From: Streptomyces hyaluromycini
Lineage (GTDB): Bacteria; Actinomycetota; Actinomycetes; Streptomycetales; Streptomycetaceae
Assembly (NCBI RefSeq): GCF_002217755.1
Contig: NZ_BCFL01000018.1
Span: forward strand, 992,001 to 1,056,000
Direction: 5' to 3'
Length of the DNA: 64,000 nt
The notes under the pieces were generated by a model that was not told where the DNA came from, did no database searches, and saw nothing but the letters and a program-made list of their open reading frames with translations. Made by a program: the position numbers and the translations under genes. Below are positions 8,870 to 18,259 of this stretch, one piece after another; position 1 is the first letter of the stretch; each line of letters opens with the position of its first letter.

Positions 8870-9175
8870 ATGCGCTACAAGCTCACGTTCGTCCTCGGGC
8901 TCGCTCTCGGTTACGTGCTCGGCACGCGGGCCGGACGAGAGCGCTACGAACAGCTGAAGAAGTCCGCCCGCCAGGTCGCCCAGAACCCGGCCGTCCGCAA
9001 CACCGCCGAGACCGCCGCCCAGCAGGGCCGCGTCTACGCCGGCAAGGCCTTCCACACGGTCAGCGTGAAGGTCGGCGACCACATGCCCGACTCGGTGGCG
9101 GCCCGGGTCCGCTCCCTGCGCGACCGCAACACCAACGGCGTAGCCGAGGACGACTGGGGCACGAGCAACACCTGA
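8870..9175 (+). CDS. YtxH-like small membrane protein
   Basis: A 101-residue protein starting MRYKLTFVLGLALGYVLGT. One N-terminal transmembrane helix ending in a GTRAGRERYEQL motif is typical of YtxH-family proteins. The remainder is helical and soluble. The function is unknown. The ATG at 8870 is preferred because GGAAGG (8855-8860) is nine bases upstream; a GTG at 8861 would sit directly on that site. Confidence 0.8.
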   Translation: MRYKLTFVLGLALGYVLGTRAGRERYEQLKKSARQVAQNPAVRNTAETAAQQGRVYAGKAFHTVSVKVGDHMPDSVAARVRSLRDRNTNGVAEDDWGTSNT

Positions 9176-9210
9176 CAGCACTTTCTGACGCCGGCCGGGC
9201 TTACCCACCC

Positions 9211-9262
9211 AAGGGGCGCGGGGAACTGCGCGACCAGCCACAGCGCACCCGCACTCGCACGC
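9211..9262 (+). repeat. Dispersed GC-rich intergenic repeat, copy A
   Basis: Contains the core GGGGCGCGGGGAACTGCGCG and a CCAGCCACAGCGCACCCGCA-like tail shared with the copies near 14.7, 18.2, 21.1 and 22.8 kb. It lies between convergently or serially arranged genes, never inside one. Confidence 0.75.
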
Positions 9263-9335
9263 CGACACCAGGCACCCACCCCCAGAAGGCGCCCGTCGGC
9301 CGAACCACAGCGGCGCGTGCGGCAGAATTTCGGGC

Positions 9336-10790
9336 ATGGGGATAGTCGCCGGGTTGGACAGCTCACCGGATTTCACACGCATCGTGGTCTGCGACACGGA
9401 CACGGGCGCGGTGCTCCGCCAGGGATACGCACCGCACCCGGTCGACACGCCGGACGGCGCCGCGCGCCCCAGTGACGTCGACCCGCAGGCCTGGCTGCTC
9501 TCCCTCGGCGAGGCCGCCGGCGGCGGGCTCCTGGAGGGCGTGCAGGCCATCGGCGTGTCCGCGCAGCAGAACGCGCTGGTCCCGCTGGACGCCCAGGGCA
9601 ACACCGTCCGCCCCGCGATGGTCGGCGGCGACAAGCGCGCCCAGGTCGCGGCCGCCGATCTCATCGACGCGCTGGGCGGGCGGGAGGCCTGGGCACAGGC
9701 GGTGGGATCCGTGCCGCAGGCCGCGCAGCCCGTCACCAAGCTGCGCTGGCTGGCGAAGACCGAGCCGGAGAACGCCCGGCGGACCGCCGTACTGCTGCAG
9801 GCCCACGACTGGCTGGTGTGGCAGCTGCTCGGGCGGCCGGTCAGGCGGACGACCGACCGGGGCGGGGCCTCCGGGACCGGGTACTGGTCGGCGGCCACCG
9901 GCGGTTACCGGCCCGACCTCGTCGAACTCGCCCTGGGGCACCAGACGATGCTGCCCGAGGTGATCGGCCCGTCCGACGCGGCCGGTACCACCCCGGAGGG
10001 GCTGCTGATCTCCGCGGGGACCGGCGAGACCATGGCCGCCGCCTTCGGGCTGGGGCTCGGGTTCGGGGACGCCGTGGTGTCGCTCGGCGCCTCGGGGTCG
10101 GTCATGGCCGTGCACACGGAGGCGCTCGCCGACACCTCCGGGATGATCACCTCGCTCGCCGACGCCACCGGCATGCACCTGCCGGTCGTCACCACGCTCA
10201 ACGCGGTACGGGCCCTGCGCGGCACCGCCGAGCTGCTCGGACTGTCCGATCTGGAGGCCCTCTCCGACCTGGCGATGAAGTCGACGCCCGGGTCGCACGG
10301 GCTGGTCATGCTGCCGTATCTGGAGGGCGAGCGGACGCCGAACCTGCCGCACACCGCCGGGACGCTGGCCGGGCTGCGCCGGGAGTCGATGCGGGCCGAG
10401 CATCTCGCGCGGGCGTCCTTCGAGGGCATGCTGTGCGGCCTCGCCGACGCGCTGGACGTGCTGCGCGGCCGGGGCGTGGAGGTGCGGCGGATCTTCCTGC
10501 TGGGGCAGGCCGCCGAGCTGCCGGCCGTGCAGGCGGCGGCGCCGATGCTGTTCGGCACGCAGGTCGTCGTACCGCAGCCGGCGGACTACGCGGCGATCGG
10601 GGCGGCCCGGCAGGCGGCCTGGGCGCTCGGGGTCTCACAGGGCACCCTGGACCCGCGTACGCCGCCCGTGTGGCAGGGCGCGGCGGCGCAGGTGCTGGAG
10701 CCCGGTGACGAGCTGGCGGTCGGGCAGGCGGTCCGGCAGCAGTTCGTCTCGGTGCGGGAGCAGACCCATCCGGGGGCGTTCCGGTCGTAA
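9336..10790 (+). CDS. FGGY-family carbohydrate kinase homologue (xylulokinase-like)
   Basis: A 484-residue protein with the two-lobed ASKHA fold of sugar kinases such as XylB. Sequence signs are GIVAGLDSSPDFTRIVVCD at the N-terminus (phosphate loop), VGVSAQQNALVPLD-type text near 75 where XylB has GQMHG, LGASGSV near 250 and the C-terminal GQAAELPAVQ loop. The catalytic Asp of XylB lies in a GGGDN motif; here the same place reads AGTGETMAAAFG, with Glu. It may therefore use Glu as base, act on an unusual substrate, or be inactive. There is no sugar isomerase or transporter nearby, so the substrate is unknown. Confidence 0.78.
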   Translation: MGIVAGLDSSPDFTRIVVCDTDTGAVLRQGYAPHPVDTPDGAARPSDVDPQAWLLSLGEAAGGGLLEGVQAIGVSAQQNALVPLDAQGNTVRPAMVGGDKRAQVAAADLIDALGGREAWAQAVGSVPQAAQPVTKLRWLAKTEPENARRTAVLLQAHDWLVWQLLGRPVRRTTDRGGASGTGYWSAATGGYRPDLVELALGHQTMLPEVIGPSDAAGTTPEGLLISAGTGETMAAAFGLGLGFGDAVVSLGASGSVMAVHTEALADTSGMITSLADATGMHLPVVTTLNAVRALRGTAELLGLSDLEALSDLAMKSTPGSHGLVMLPYLEGERTPNLPHTAGTLAGLRRESMRAEHLARASFEGMLCGLADALDVLRGRGVEVRRIFLLGQAAELPAVQAAAPMLFGTQVVVPQPADYAAIGAARQAAWALGVSQGTLDPRTPPVWQGAAAQVLEPGDELAVGQAVRQQFVSVREQTHPGAFRS

Positions 10791-10953
10791 ACGGCGCGAA
10801 ACGTGCGCCTGTGTGCGCCCGTGCACGTCCGCTGTCGGGTTAATCGGTTGAGGTAACGCGGGTGGAGTGTCGGACGATAGGGGCCTAGGGCAAGCGGCCC
10901 CGCCTTTCCGGGCAAGCGAACCCGCCCCCACCGCCGACTCCGAGAGACGTAGC

Positions 10954-12687
10954 GTGCTCATACGACTTCTGCGGACCTATCTCAGGCCCTACAGGAAACC
11001 CATCTCCATCCTGGTGCTGCTGCAGTTCCTGCAGACCTGCGCCACCCTCTACCTGCCCACGCTCAACGCACACATCATCGACAACGGCGTCGTGAAGGGT
11101 GACACGGATTACATCCTGTCCTTCGGTGCCCTGATGATCGGCATCTCGCTCGCACAGGTCGTGTGCAACATCGGTGCGGTGTACTACGGCGCCCGGACCG
11201 CGTCGGCGCTCGGCCGGGACGTACGGGCCGCCGTCTTCGACCGGGTGCAGTCCTTCTCGTCACGTGAGGTGGGTCACTTCGGGGCGCCCTCGCTCATCAC
11301 CCGTACGACGAACGACGTACAGCAGGTCCAGATGCTGGTCCTGATGGCGTTCACGTTGATGGCGTCGGCGCCCATCATGTGTGTCGGCGGCATCGTGCTC
11401 GCCCTCGGCCTGGACGTTCCGCTGTCCGGGGTACTGGTCGCCGTGGTACCCGTGCTCGGCATCTCCGTGGCGCTGATCGTGCGCCGGCTGCGGCCGCTGT
11501 TCCGGGCCATGCAGGTGCGGCTCGACACGGTGAACCGGGTGCTGCGCGAGCAGATCACCGGCAACCGGGTGATCCGCGCGTTCGTGCGCGACGAGTACGA
11601 GCAGGGCCGGTTCGGGAAGGCCAACGGCGACCTGACCGAGATGCAGCTGGCCACCGGCAACATGCTCGCGCTGATGTTCCCGATCGTCATGACGACGGTG
11701 AACGTGTCGTCGATCGCGGTGGTGTGGTTCGGTGCCCATCGGATCGACAGCGGCCAGATGGCGATCGGCGATCTGACCGCCTTCCTCGCCTACCTCATGC
11801 AGATCGTGATGTCCGTGATGATGGCCACCTTCATGTTCATGATGGTGCCGCGCGCGGAGGTCTGCGCCGAGCGCATCGAGGAGGTCCTGGACACCGAGTC
11901 CAGCGTCGTCCCGCCGCTCGCGCCGGTCACCGAGCTGCGCCGGCACGGCCATCTGGAGATCCGGGCCGCGGGCTTCTGCTATCCGGGTGCCGAGGAGCCG
12001 GTGCTCAAGGCCGTCGACCTGGTGGCCCGGCCCGGCGAGGTGACCGCCGTGATCGGCTCCACCGGCAGCGGCAAGTCCACCCTGCTCGGCCTGGTGGCGC
12101 GCCTCTTCGACGCCACCGACGGCCAGGTCCTCGTGGACGGGGAGGACGTCTCCGGCCTCGACCCGAAGCTGCTCGCCAAGACCGTCGGCCTGGTCCCGCA
12201 GAAGCCGTACCTGTTCGCCGGGACCGTGGCGACCAACCTTCGGTACGGCAATCCGGACGCCACCGACGAGGAGCTGTGGCACGCGCTGGAGGTGGCGCAG
12301 GCCAAGGGCTTCGTCTCGAACCTGGAGGGCGGGCTGAACGCGCCCATCGCCCAGGGCGGCACCAACGTCTCGGGCGGCCAGCGCCAGCGCCTCGCCATCG
12401 CCCGGACGCTCGTGCAGCGCCCGGAGATCTACCTCTTCGACGACTCCTTCTCCGCCCTCGACTACGCGACCGACGCGGCCCTGCGCGCCGCGCTGGCCGA
12501 GGAGACGGCCGAGGCGACCGTCGTCATCGTCGCCCAGCGGGTGGCGACCATCAGAGACGCCGACCGGATCGTCGTCCTCGACGAGGGACGCGTCGTCGGC
12601 ACCGGCCGCCACCACGAACTCATGGCCGGCAACGAGACCTACCGGGAGATCGTGCTCTCCCAGCTGACCGAAGCGGAGGCTGCCTGA
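10954..12687 (+). CDS. ABC exporter, half-transporter A (degenerate Walker B)
   Basis: A half-size exporter with six predicted membrane helices (roughly residues 15-300) and a C-terminal ATPase domain. Walker A is GSTGSGKST, the signature is VSGGQRQRLAIA, and Walker B is IYLFDDSFSALD, with Asp where the catalytic Glu belongs. That is the pattern of the non-hydrolysing site in heterodimeric exporters. Its stop overlaps the next gene by one base. The GTG at 10954 starts MLIRLLRTYLRPYRKP, directly before the first helix; an in-frame GTG at 10867 would add 29 residues and cannot be excluded. The substrate is unknown. Confidence 0.87.
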   Translation: MLIRLLRTYLRPYRKPISILVLLQFLQTCATLYLPTLNAHIIDNGVVKGDTDYILSFGALMIGISLAQVVCNIGAVYYGARTASALGRDVRAAVFDRVQSFSSREVGHFGAPSLITRTTNDVQQVQMLVLMAFTLMASAPIMCVGGIVLALGLDVPLSGVLVAVVPVLGISVALIVRRLRPLFRAMQVRLDTVNRVLREQITGNRVIRAFVRDEYEQGRFGKANGDLTEMQLATGNMLALMFPIVMTTVNVSSIAVVWFGAHRIDSGQMAIGDLTAFLAYLMQIVMSVMMATFMFMMVPRAEVCAERIEEVLDTESSVVPPLAPVTELRRHGHLEIRAAGFCYPGAEEPVLKAVDLVARPGEVTAVIGSTGSGKSTLLGLVARLFDATDGQVLVDGEDVSGLDPKLLAKTVGLVPQKPYLFAGTVATNLRYGNPDATDEELWHALEVAQAKGFVSNLEGGLNAPIAQGGTNVSGGQRQRLAIARTLVQRPEIYLFDDSFSALDYATDAALRAALAEETAEATVVIVAQRVATIRDADRIVVLDEGRVVGTGRHHELMAGNETYREIVLSQLTEAEAA

Positions 12688-14615
12688 TGGCCGGGCCCAT
12701 GGGACGCATGATGGCCGGGGGCGGCCCCGACCAGCGCTCGATGGACTTCAAGAACTCGGGCAAACGGCTCCTCGCCCGGTTCAAACCCGAACAGTTCACG
12801 ATCTACCTGCTGCTGGTCTGCGTGGTCGCGAGCGTCACCCTCAACGTGATCGGCCCCAAGATCCTCGGCAAGGCCACCGACCTGGTCTTCGCCGGTGTCA
12901 TCGGCAAGCAGATGCCCGCCGGGACCACCAAGGACCAGGTGCTGGCGGGCATGCGCGAGCGCGGCCAGGACACCGTCGCCGACATGCTGGGGAGCACCGA
13001 CTTCACCCCGGGCAAGGGCATCGACTTCGACCAGGTCGGCCACGTCCTGCTCTTCGCGCTCTGCACGTACCTGGCCGCCGGCCTCCTGATGGCGGTGGCG
13101 ACCCGGATGGTCAACCGGTCCGTCAACCGCACGATGTACCGGCTGCGCGAGGACGTCCAGGCGAAGCTCTCCCGCCTGCCGCTGTCGTACTTCGACAAGC
13201 GGCAGCGCGGCGAGGTGCTCTCCCGCGCCACCAACGACATCGACAACATCGGCCAGACGCTCCAGCAGTCGATGGGCCAGCTCATCAACTCGCTGCTCAC
13301 CATCATCGGCGTGCTCGCGGTGATGTTCTGGGTGTCCTGGATCCTCGCCCTGGTGGCCCTGGCCACCGTGCCGCTGTCGTTCCTGATCGCCACCCGCATC
13401 GGCAAGCGCTCGCAGCCGCACTTCGTGCAGCAGTGGCGCTCCACCGGCAAGCTGAACGCCCACGTCGAGGAGATGTACACCGGGCACACCCTGGTGAAGG
13501 TGTTCGGCCGGCAGGCGGAGTCGGCGCAGCAGTTCGCCGAGCAGAACGAGGCGCTGTACGAGGCCGGGTTCAAGGCGCAGTTCAACAGCGGTGTGATGCA
13601 GCCGCTGATGATGTTCGTGTCGAACCTCAACTACGTGCTGGTGGCGGTCGTCGGCGGCCTGCGGGTGGCTTCGGGCGCCCTGTCGATCGGTGACGTCCAG
13701 GCCTTCATCCAGTACTCCCGGCAGTTCTCGATGCCGCTGACCCAGGTCGCCTCCATGGCCAACCTGGTGCAGTCCGGGGTCGCCTCGGCCGAGCGGATCT
13801 TCGAACTCCTCGACGCGGAGGAGCAGACGGCCGACCCGGTCCCGGGCGAGCGTCCGGCGGAGCTGCGCGGCCGGGTGGCGCTGGAGCACGTGTCCTTCCG
13901 GTACGACCCGGAGAAGCCCCTCATCGAGGACCTCTCCCTCACGGTGGAACCGGGCCACACGGTCGCGATCGTCGGCCCGACCGGCGCCGGCAAGACGACG
14001 CTCGTGAACCTGCTGATGCGGTTCTACGACGTCTCCGGCGGCCGGATCACCCTCGACGGCGTCGACATCACCCGCATGTCCCGGGACGAACTCCGCGCCG
14101 GGATCGGCATGGTGCTCCAGGACACCTGGCTGTTCGGCGGCTCGATCGCGGAGAACATCGCGTACGGCTCCTCCCGCGAGGTCACCCGGGGCGAGATCGA
14201 GGAGGCGGCGCGGGCGGCCCACGCGGACCGGTTCGTCCGTACCCTCCCCGACGGCTACGACACGGTCATCGACGACGAGGGCACGGGCGTCAGCGCCGGA
14301 GAGAAGCAGCTCATCACCATCGCGCGGGCGTTCCTGTCCGACCCGACGATCCTCGTCCTCGACGAGGCGACGTCGTCCGTGGACACCCGTACCGAGGTGC
14401 TGATCCAGAAGGCGATGGCCAAACTGGCGGACGGCCGGACGTCGTTCGTCATCGCCCACCGTCTGTCGACGATCCGGGACGCGGACACCATCCTGGTGAT
14501 GGAGAACGGGTCGATCGTGGAGCAGGGCGCGCACGCCGAGCTGTTGGCGGCGGACGGTGCGTACGCCCGGCTGTACAAGGCGCAGTTCGCGCAGGCGGTG
14601 GCCGAGGTGGACTGA
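12687..14615 (+). CDS. ABC exporter, half-transporter B (canonical Walker B)
   Basis: A 642-residue half-transporter starting at the ATG that overlaps the preceding TGA (TGATG). It has a membrane domain with a long extracytoplasmic loop between helices 1 and 2 (about residues 75-130), then an ATPase with Walker A GPTGAGKTT and Walker B LVLDEATSSVD (intact Glu). Its signature loop is VSAGEKQ instead of LSGGQ. Half A contributes the good signature and a bad Walker B; half B contributes the good Walker B and an altered signature. They thus form one competent and one degenerate ATP site, as in TM287/288-type exporters. Confidence 0.9.
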   Translation: MAGPMGRMMAGGGPDQRSMDFKNSGKRLLARFKPEQFTIYLLLVCVVASVTLNVIGPKILGKATDLVFAGVIGKQMPAGTTKDQVLAGMRERGQDTVADMLGSTDFTPGKGIDFDQVGHVLLFALCTYLAAGLLMAVATRMVNRSVNRTMYRLREDVQAKLSRLPLSYFDKRQRGEVLSRATNDIDNIGQTLQQSMGQLINSLLTIIGVLAVMFWVSWILALVALATVPLSFLIATRIGKRSQPHFVQQWRSTGKLNAHVEEMYTGHTLVKVFGRQAESAQQFAEQNEALYEAGFKAQFNSGVMQPLMMFVSNLNYVLVAVVGGLRVASGALSIGDVQAFIQYSRQFSMPLTQVASMANLVQSGVASAERIFELLDAEEQTADPVPGERPAELRGRVALEHVSFRYDPEKPLIEDLSLTVEPGHTVAIVGPTGAGKTTLVNLLMRFYDVSGGRITLDGVDITRMSRDELRAGIGMVLQDTWLFGGSIAENIAYGSSREVTRGEIEEAARAAHADRFVRTLPDGYDTVIDDEGTGVSAGEKQLITIARAFLSDPTILVLDEATSSVDTRTEVLIQKAMAKLADGRTSFVIAHRLSTIRDADTILVMENGSIVEQGAHAELLAADGAYARLYKAQFAQAVAEVD

Positions 14616-14623
14616 CGTGGCTG

Positions 14624-14680
14624 GGCACGGGTGGGGACGCTTACCGGCGCTTGCCGGGTGCCGCTGCGCCCACCCGTGCC
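14624..14680 (+). terminator. Long inverted repeat after the ABC exporter genes
   Basis: GGCACGGGTGGG (14624-14635) pairs perfectly with CCCACCCGTGCC (14669-14680). The 33-base loop contains a further weak stem. It lies eight bases after the exporter stop and probably serves as a bidirectional terminator between the exporter and the convergent sigma factor gene. Confidence 0.55.
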
Positions 14681-14727
14681 GCCCTGCGGCACGCCTGCCC
14701 GCAGCTATGTAGGACACGGCTGGGGAG

Positions 14728-14812
14728 CGCCCCGTAAGGGGCGCGGGGCTGTATCGATTTGCGGCTACCGCCGCGTGGGCGCGAGCAACCCCCACGCACC
14801 CGCACCCGGCGT
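14728..14812 (+). repeat. Dispersed GC-rich intergenic repeat, copy B (long form)
   Basis: GCGCCCCGTAAGGGGCGC forms a hairpin, followed by GGCTACCGCCGCGTGGGCGC and a CCCCCACGCACCCGCAC tail. The same longer form, inverted, makes up the left arm of the copy at 21.0-21.2 kb. It ends at the stop codon of the sigma factor gene. Confidence 0.7.
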
Positions 14813-16137
14813 CAGTCCAGATAACCCCTCAGCTGGTCCGCAAAGGCGTGATCCCGCAGCTTGTTCAAGGTCTTGGACTCGATCTGCCGGATCCGCTCCC
14901 GCGTCACCCCGAAGATCCGCCCTATCTCCTCCAGCGTCCGCGGGCGCCCGTCGGCCAAGCCGTACCGCAGCTGGACGACCTTCCGCTCCCGCTCCCCGAG
15001 CGTGGACAGCACCGCCTCCAGGTGCTCCCGCAGCAGCAGGAACGCCGCCGACTCGACCGGGCTCGCCGCATCGCCGTCCTCGATGAGATCGCCGAGGGCG
15101 ACGTCGTCCTCCTCGCCCACCGGGGCGTGCAGGGACACCGGCTCCTGCGCCAGCCGCAGCACCTCACCCACCCGCTCCGGCGGCAGATCCAGATGCGCGG
15201 CGACCTCGTCGGGCGTCGGCTCGTAGCCCCGCTCCTGGAGCATCCGGCGCTGGACCCGGACGACCCGGTTGATCAGCTCCACCACGTGCACGGGGACCCG
15301 GATGGTGCGGGCCTGGTCGGCCAGGGCACGGGACATGGCCTGGCGGATCCACCAGGTGGCGTACGTCGAGAACTTGTAGCCGCGGGCGTAGTCGAACTTC
15401 TCGACGGCGCGGATCAGGCCGAGGTTGCCCTCCTGCACCAGGTCGAGCATGGTCAGGCCACGGCCGACGTACCGCTTCGCGACCGACACCACCAGCCGCA
15501 GGTTCGCCTCGATGAGGCGGCGCTTGGCCATGCGGCCCATGACGACCAGCCGGTCCAGGTCCAGCGCCAGCTCGCTGTCGAGGTCGGGGGCGCCGGCCAG
15601 CTTCTCCTCGGCGAACAGGCCGGCCTCGACGCGGCGGGCGAGTTCGACCTCCTCGGCGGCGGTGAGCAGCTGGATACGGCCGATCTCGCGCAGGTACTGG
15701 CGGAACAGGTCCGAGGAGGGGCCGGCGGTGTCGGCGCGGGCGGCGGCGCGCGACTCGGCGGGCTCGGGCTCGGACTCCGCGTCGGGGGCGTCGGCCGCGA
15801 GCTCCTCCGCGGGCGGGCCCTCCGGCTCGGTCTCGGGGTGCAGCGCGGCCCGGCTCTGCGGCGGTACGCCGGCATAGCCGCCGCTGTCGGCTTCCGGCTC
15901 GTCCGTGAGCGTGCTGCTGCCGTCTGTCTGGGTCAGGGTCTGGGTCTGCACGGGGGCGACCTCCAGGATGATCGCTGCCAGGGAGTGCGGCAGCGGTACT
16001 TCGGGAGCGGAGACGACGGCCTCGCCGCTGTCCGTCCCGTACGCGATGAGTGGAACGGCGGGGGTGTGGGACCCGTCCGGGACGGGCCGGCCGCGCTCCG
16101 AGGACTCAGGCACCGCCCCCAGTGTGGGGTAAGACAC
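14812..16137 (-). CDS. hrdA: Principal-type RNA polymerase sigma factor (Hrd class, HrdA-like)
   Basis: A 441-residue sigma-70 family protein. Region 1.2 (DLFRQYLREIGRIQLLT), region 2 (RLVVSVAKRYVGRGLTMLDL then FSTYATWWIRQAMSRALA), region 3 and region 4 (TLEEIGRIFGVTRERIRQIE) are all complete. The first 140 residues are acidic, low-complexity and poorly conserved. Lack of the long Lys/Ala-rich arm of HrdB, the ending RDHAFADQLRGYLD and the position next to dnaG suggest HrdA; that name is an inference. The GTG at 16137 is weakly supported, with no clear Shine-Dalgarno, and internal GTGs (for example at VQTQTLTQT) are alternatives. Confidence 0.85.
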   Translation of the reverse strand: MSYPTLGAVPESSERGRPVPDGSHTPAVPLIAYGTDSGEAVVSAPEVPLPHSLAAIILEVAPVQTQTLTQTDGSSTLTDEPEADSGGYAGVPPQSRAALHPETEPEGPPAEELAADAPDAESEPEPAESRAAARADTAGPSSDLFRQYLREIGRIQLLTAAEEVELARRVEAGLFAEEKLAGAPDLDSELALDLDRLVVMGRMAKRRLIEANLRLVVSVAKRYVGRGLTMLDLVQEGNLGLIRAVEKFDYARGYKFSTYATWWIRQAMSRALADQARTIRVPVHVVELINRVVRVQRRMLQERGYEPTPDEVAAHLDLPPERVGEVLRLAQEPVSLHAPVGEEDDVALGDLIEDGDAASPVESAAFLLLREHLEAVLSTLGERERKVVQLRYGLADGRPRTLEEIGRIFGVTRERIRQIESKTLNKLRDHAFADQLRGYLD

Positions 16138-16216
16138 ATCGCCGCCACGAGGGGCGTGCGGTGACTTTTTGCGTCCGGTCCGTGACCGCGCGGTTATCCC
16201 GCCGGCCGAGCGGGGC

Positions 16217-18133
16217 TCAGAGGGCGGCCGGGCCCTGCTCGCGCAGCGCCTGTCCGTACTGCTGGAGGACCCACAACTCGTTCTGCACGGAGGTGAGTTG
16301 AGCCGGGTCGCCGCCGCTGCCGAGGCGGGTGAGAGTGATCTGGATCTCGTGGATACGGCGGTCGACGGCGCGGCGGCGGACGGTCACGAGTTGTTCGCCC
16401 GCGTAGTTCTCGTCGACCGTGCGGCGCATGATCGCCTCGACGGCGAGTTCGGTGACCATCGCGCGGACCCCGTCGTCGGCGGCCGCCTCACGGACCCGGA
16501 CCAGGTACTCCTGCGGATCCTGCGCGCCGTACTCGGCGCCGCCCGCCTCCATGATGGTCTGGCGTACGGCCGCGTAGGGCTCGGCGGTGAACTCGTCGAT
16601 GCCGTACGCGTCGAAGGCCGGGGAGACCAGCTCGGGGCGCTGCAGGGCGAGCTTCAGCAGCTCGCGCTCGGTGGCGAAGACGGCGTTGCGGAGGTTGAGG
16701 GCGGGCCCGGAGACGGCGGGGCGGGCCGCACCGTTGTCGTACGACGGCTGCTGCGGGCCGCGCGCCGGGCCGCCGGCCCCCCTGCCGCCGCCGCCCTTCT
16801 CGCGGGCCCAACGGGCCAGCTGGGCCACCCGCTTCACCACGAACTGGGTGTCGAGGATGCCGAGCATGCCGGCCAGCTGGACGGCGACCTCGTGCTGGGC
16901 GCCGCTGTTCTTGATCCGGGCGACGATCGGCGCCGCCTCGTCCAGCGCGGCCGCGCGGCCCGCCGGGGTGTCCAGGTCGTAGCGGGCGACGATCTGGCGG
17001 AGCGCGAACTCGAAGAGCGGGGTGCGGGGTTCGACCAGGTCGGTGACCGCCTCGTCGCCCTTGGCCAGGCGCAGCTCGCAGGGGTCCATGCCGTCGGGGG
17101 CGATGGCGATGTACGTCTCGGCAGCGAACTTCTGGTCGTCCTCGAAGGCGCGCAGGGCCGCCTTCTGCCCGGCCGCGTCGCCGTCGAAGGTGAAGATCAC
17201 GCGGGCCGATCCGTTGTCCATCAGCAGCCGGCGGAGGATCTTGATGTGGTCGCCGCCGAAGGCCGTACCGCAGGTGGCGATCGCGGTCGTCACCCCGGCC
17301 AGGTGACAGGCCATGACGTCGGTGTAGCCCTCGACCACGACCGCGCGGCTGGCCTTCGCGATGTGCTGCTTGGCGAGGTCGATGCCGTACAGGACCTGGG
17401 ACTTCTTGTAGATCGCGGTGTCGGGCGTGTTGAGGTACTTGGGCCCGTTGTCCGCCTCGTACAGCTTGCGGGCGCCGAAGCCGACGACCTCGCCGCCGAT
17501 GTCCCGGATCGGCCACATCAGGCGGCCCCGGAAGCGGTCGATGGGCCCGCGCCTGCCCTCCTGCGAGAGCCCGGACAGCAGCAGTTCCTTGTCGGTGAAG
17601 CCCTGGCCGCGCAGATAGCGGGTGAGGTGGTCCCAGCCCTGCGGGCTGTAGCCGACGCCGAAGTGGACGGCGGCGGCCTGGTCGAAGCCGCGCTCGGCGA
17701 GGAAGAGGCGGCCGGTCTCGGCCTCGGGGCTGGTGGCGAGCTGCTCCGCGTACCAGACGGCGGCGGTCTTGTGCGCCTCGACCAGCCGGATCCGCTCCCC
17801 GCGCTGGTGGGACGGGTTGTACCCGCCCTCCTCGTAGCGCAGGGTGATGCCGGCCTGGGCGGCCAGCCGCTCGACCGCCTCCGAGAAGGAGAGGTGGTCC
17901 ACCTTCATCACGAAGGTGAGGGTGTCGCCGCCCTCCTGGCAGCCGAAGCAGTGGAAGAGTCCCTTGCTCGGGCTGACCTGGAAGGACGGCGACTTCTCGT
18001 CGTGGAACGGGCACAGTCCCTTGAGGTTCCCGCCGCCCGCGTTGCGCAGCTGGAGGTACTCGGACACGACGGCGTCGATCGGGACCGCGTCCCGTACCGC
18101 CTTCACATCCTCGTCATTGATCCGTCCGGCCAC
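16217..18133 (-). CDS. dnaG: DNA primase
   Basis: A 638-residue DnaG that synthesises RNA primers at the replication fork. The N-terminal zinc ribbon uses Cys41, His44, Cys62 and Cys65 (CPFHDEKSPSF, HCFGCQEGGD). The RNA polymerase core follows with VVVEGYTDVMACH and a FTFDGDAAGQKA TOPRIM motif, then a C-terminal DnaB-binding helical domain reached through a Gly/Ala-rich linker near 455-475. The length is normal. The start is GTG with no clear Shine-Dalgarno. It is transcribed toward the sigma factor gene 80 bases away. Confidence 0.96.
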   Translation of the reverse strand: MAGRINDEDVKAVRDAVPIDAVVSEYLQLRNAGGGNLKGLCPFHDEKSPSFQVSPSKGLFHCFGCQEGGDTLTFVMKVDHLSFSEAVERLAAQAGITLRYEEGGYNPSHQRGERIRLVEAHKTAAVWYAEQLATSPEAETGRLFLAERGFDQAAAVHFGVGYSPQGWDHLTRYLRGQGFTDKELLLSGLSQEGRRGPIDRFRGRLMWPIRDIGGEVVGFGARKLYEADNGPKYLNTPDTAIYKKSQVLYGIDLAKQHIAKASRAVVVEGYTDVMACHLAGVTTAIATCGTAFGGDHIKILRRLLMDNGSARVIFTFDGDAAGQKAALRAFEDDQKFAAETYIAIAPDGMDPCELRLAKGDEAVTDLVEPRTPLFEFALRQIVARYDLDTPAGRAAALDEAAPIVARIKNSGAQHEVAVQLAGMLGILDTQFVVKRVAQLARWAREKGGGGRGAGGPARGPQQPSYDNGAARPAVSGPALNLRNAVFATERELLKLALQRPELVSPAFDAYGIDEFTAEPYAAVRQTIMEAGGAEYGAQDPQEYLVRVREAAADDGVRAMVTELAVEAIMRRTVDENYAGEQLVTVRRRAVDRRIHEIQITLTRLGSGGDPAQLTSVQNELWVLQQYGQALREQGPAAL

Positions 18134-18175
18134 GGATGAATTCTACGGGGGCGGACCGACAGTCCCGGGGCGCGT

Positions 18176-18240
18176 GCAGCGCCCCGTCAGGGGCGCGGGG
18201 AACTGCGCGAGCAACCACACACAACCCGCACCCGCGAGAC
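18176..18240 (+). repeat. Dispersed GC-rich intergenic repeat, copy C
   Basis: GCGCCCCGTCAGGGGCGC hairpin followed by GGGGAACTGCGCGAGCAACC and a CACCCGC tail, as in copies A and D. It fills most of the gap between dnaG and the FAD oxidoreductase gene. Confidence 0.72.
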
Positions 18241-18259
18241 GGCAGATCCCGGCAGCCCC

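Noticed and set aside
10840..10900. Promoter-like TTGAGG and GATAGG elements before the ABC exporter
   Set aside because: The spacing is over 20 bases and no good pairing was found, so no promoter is called.
12639..14795. Long minus-strand open frame opposite the ABC exporter gene
   Set aside because: It is the GC-rich antisense shadow of half-transporter B, with His/Arg/Gly-rich text and no domain or ribosome-binding site.
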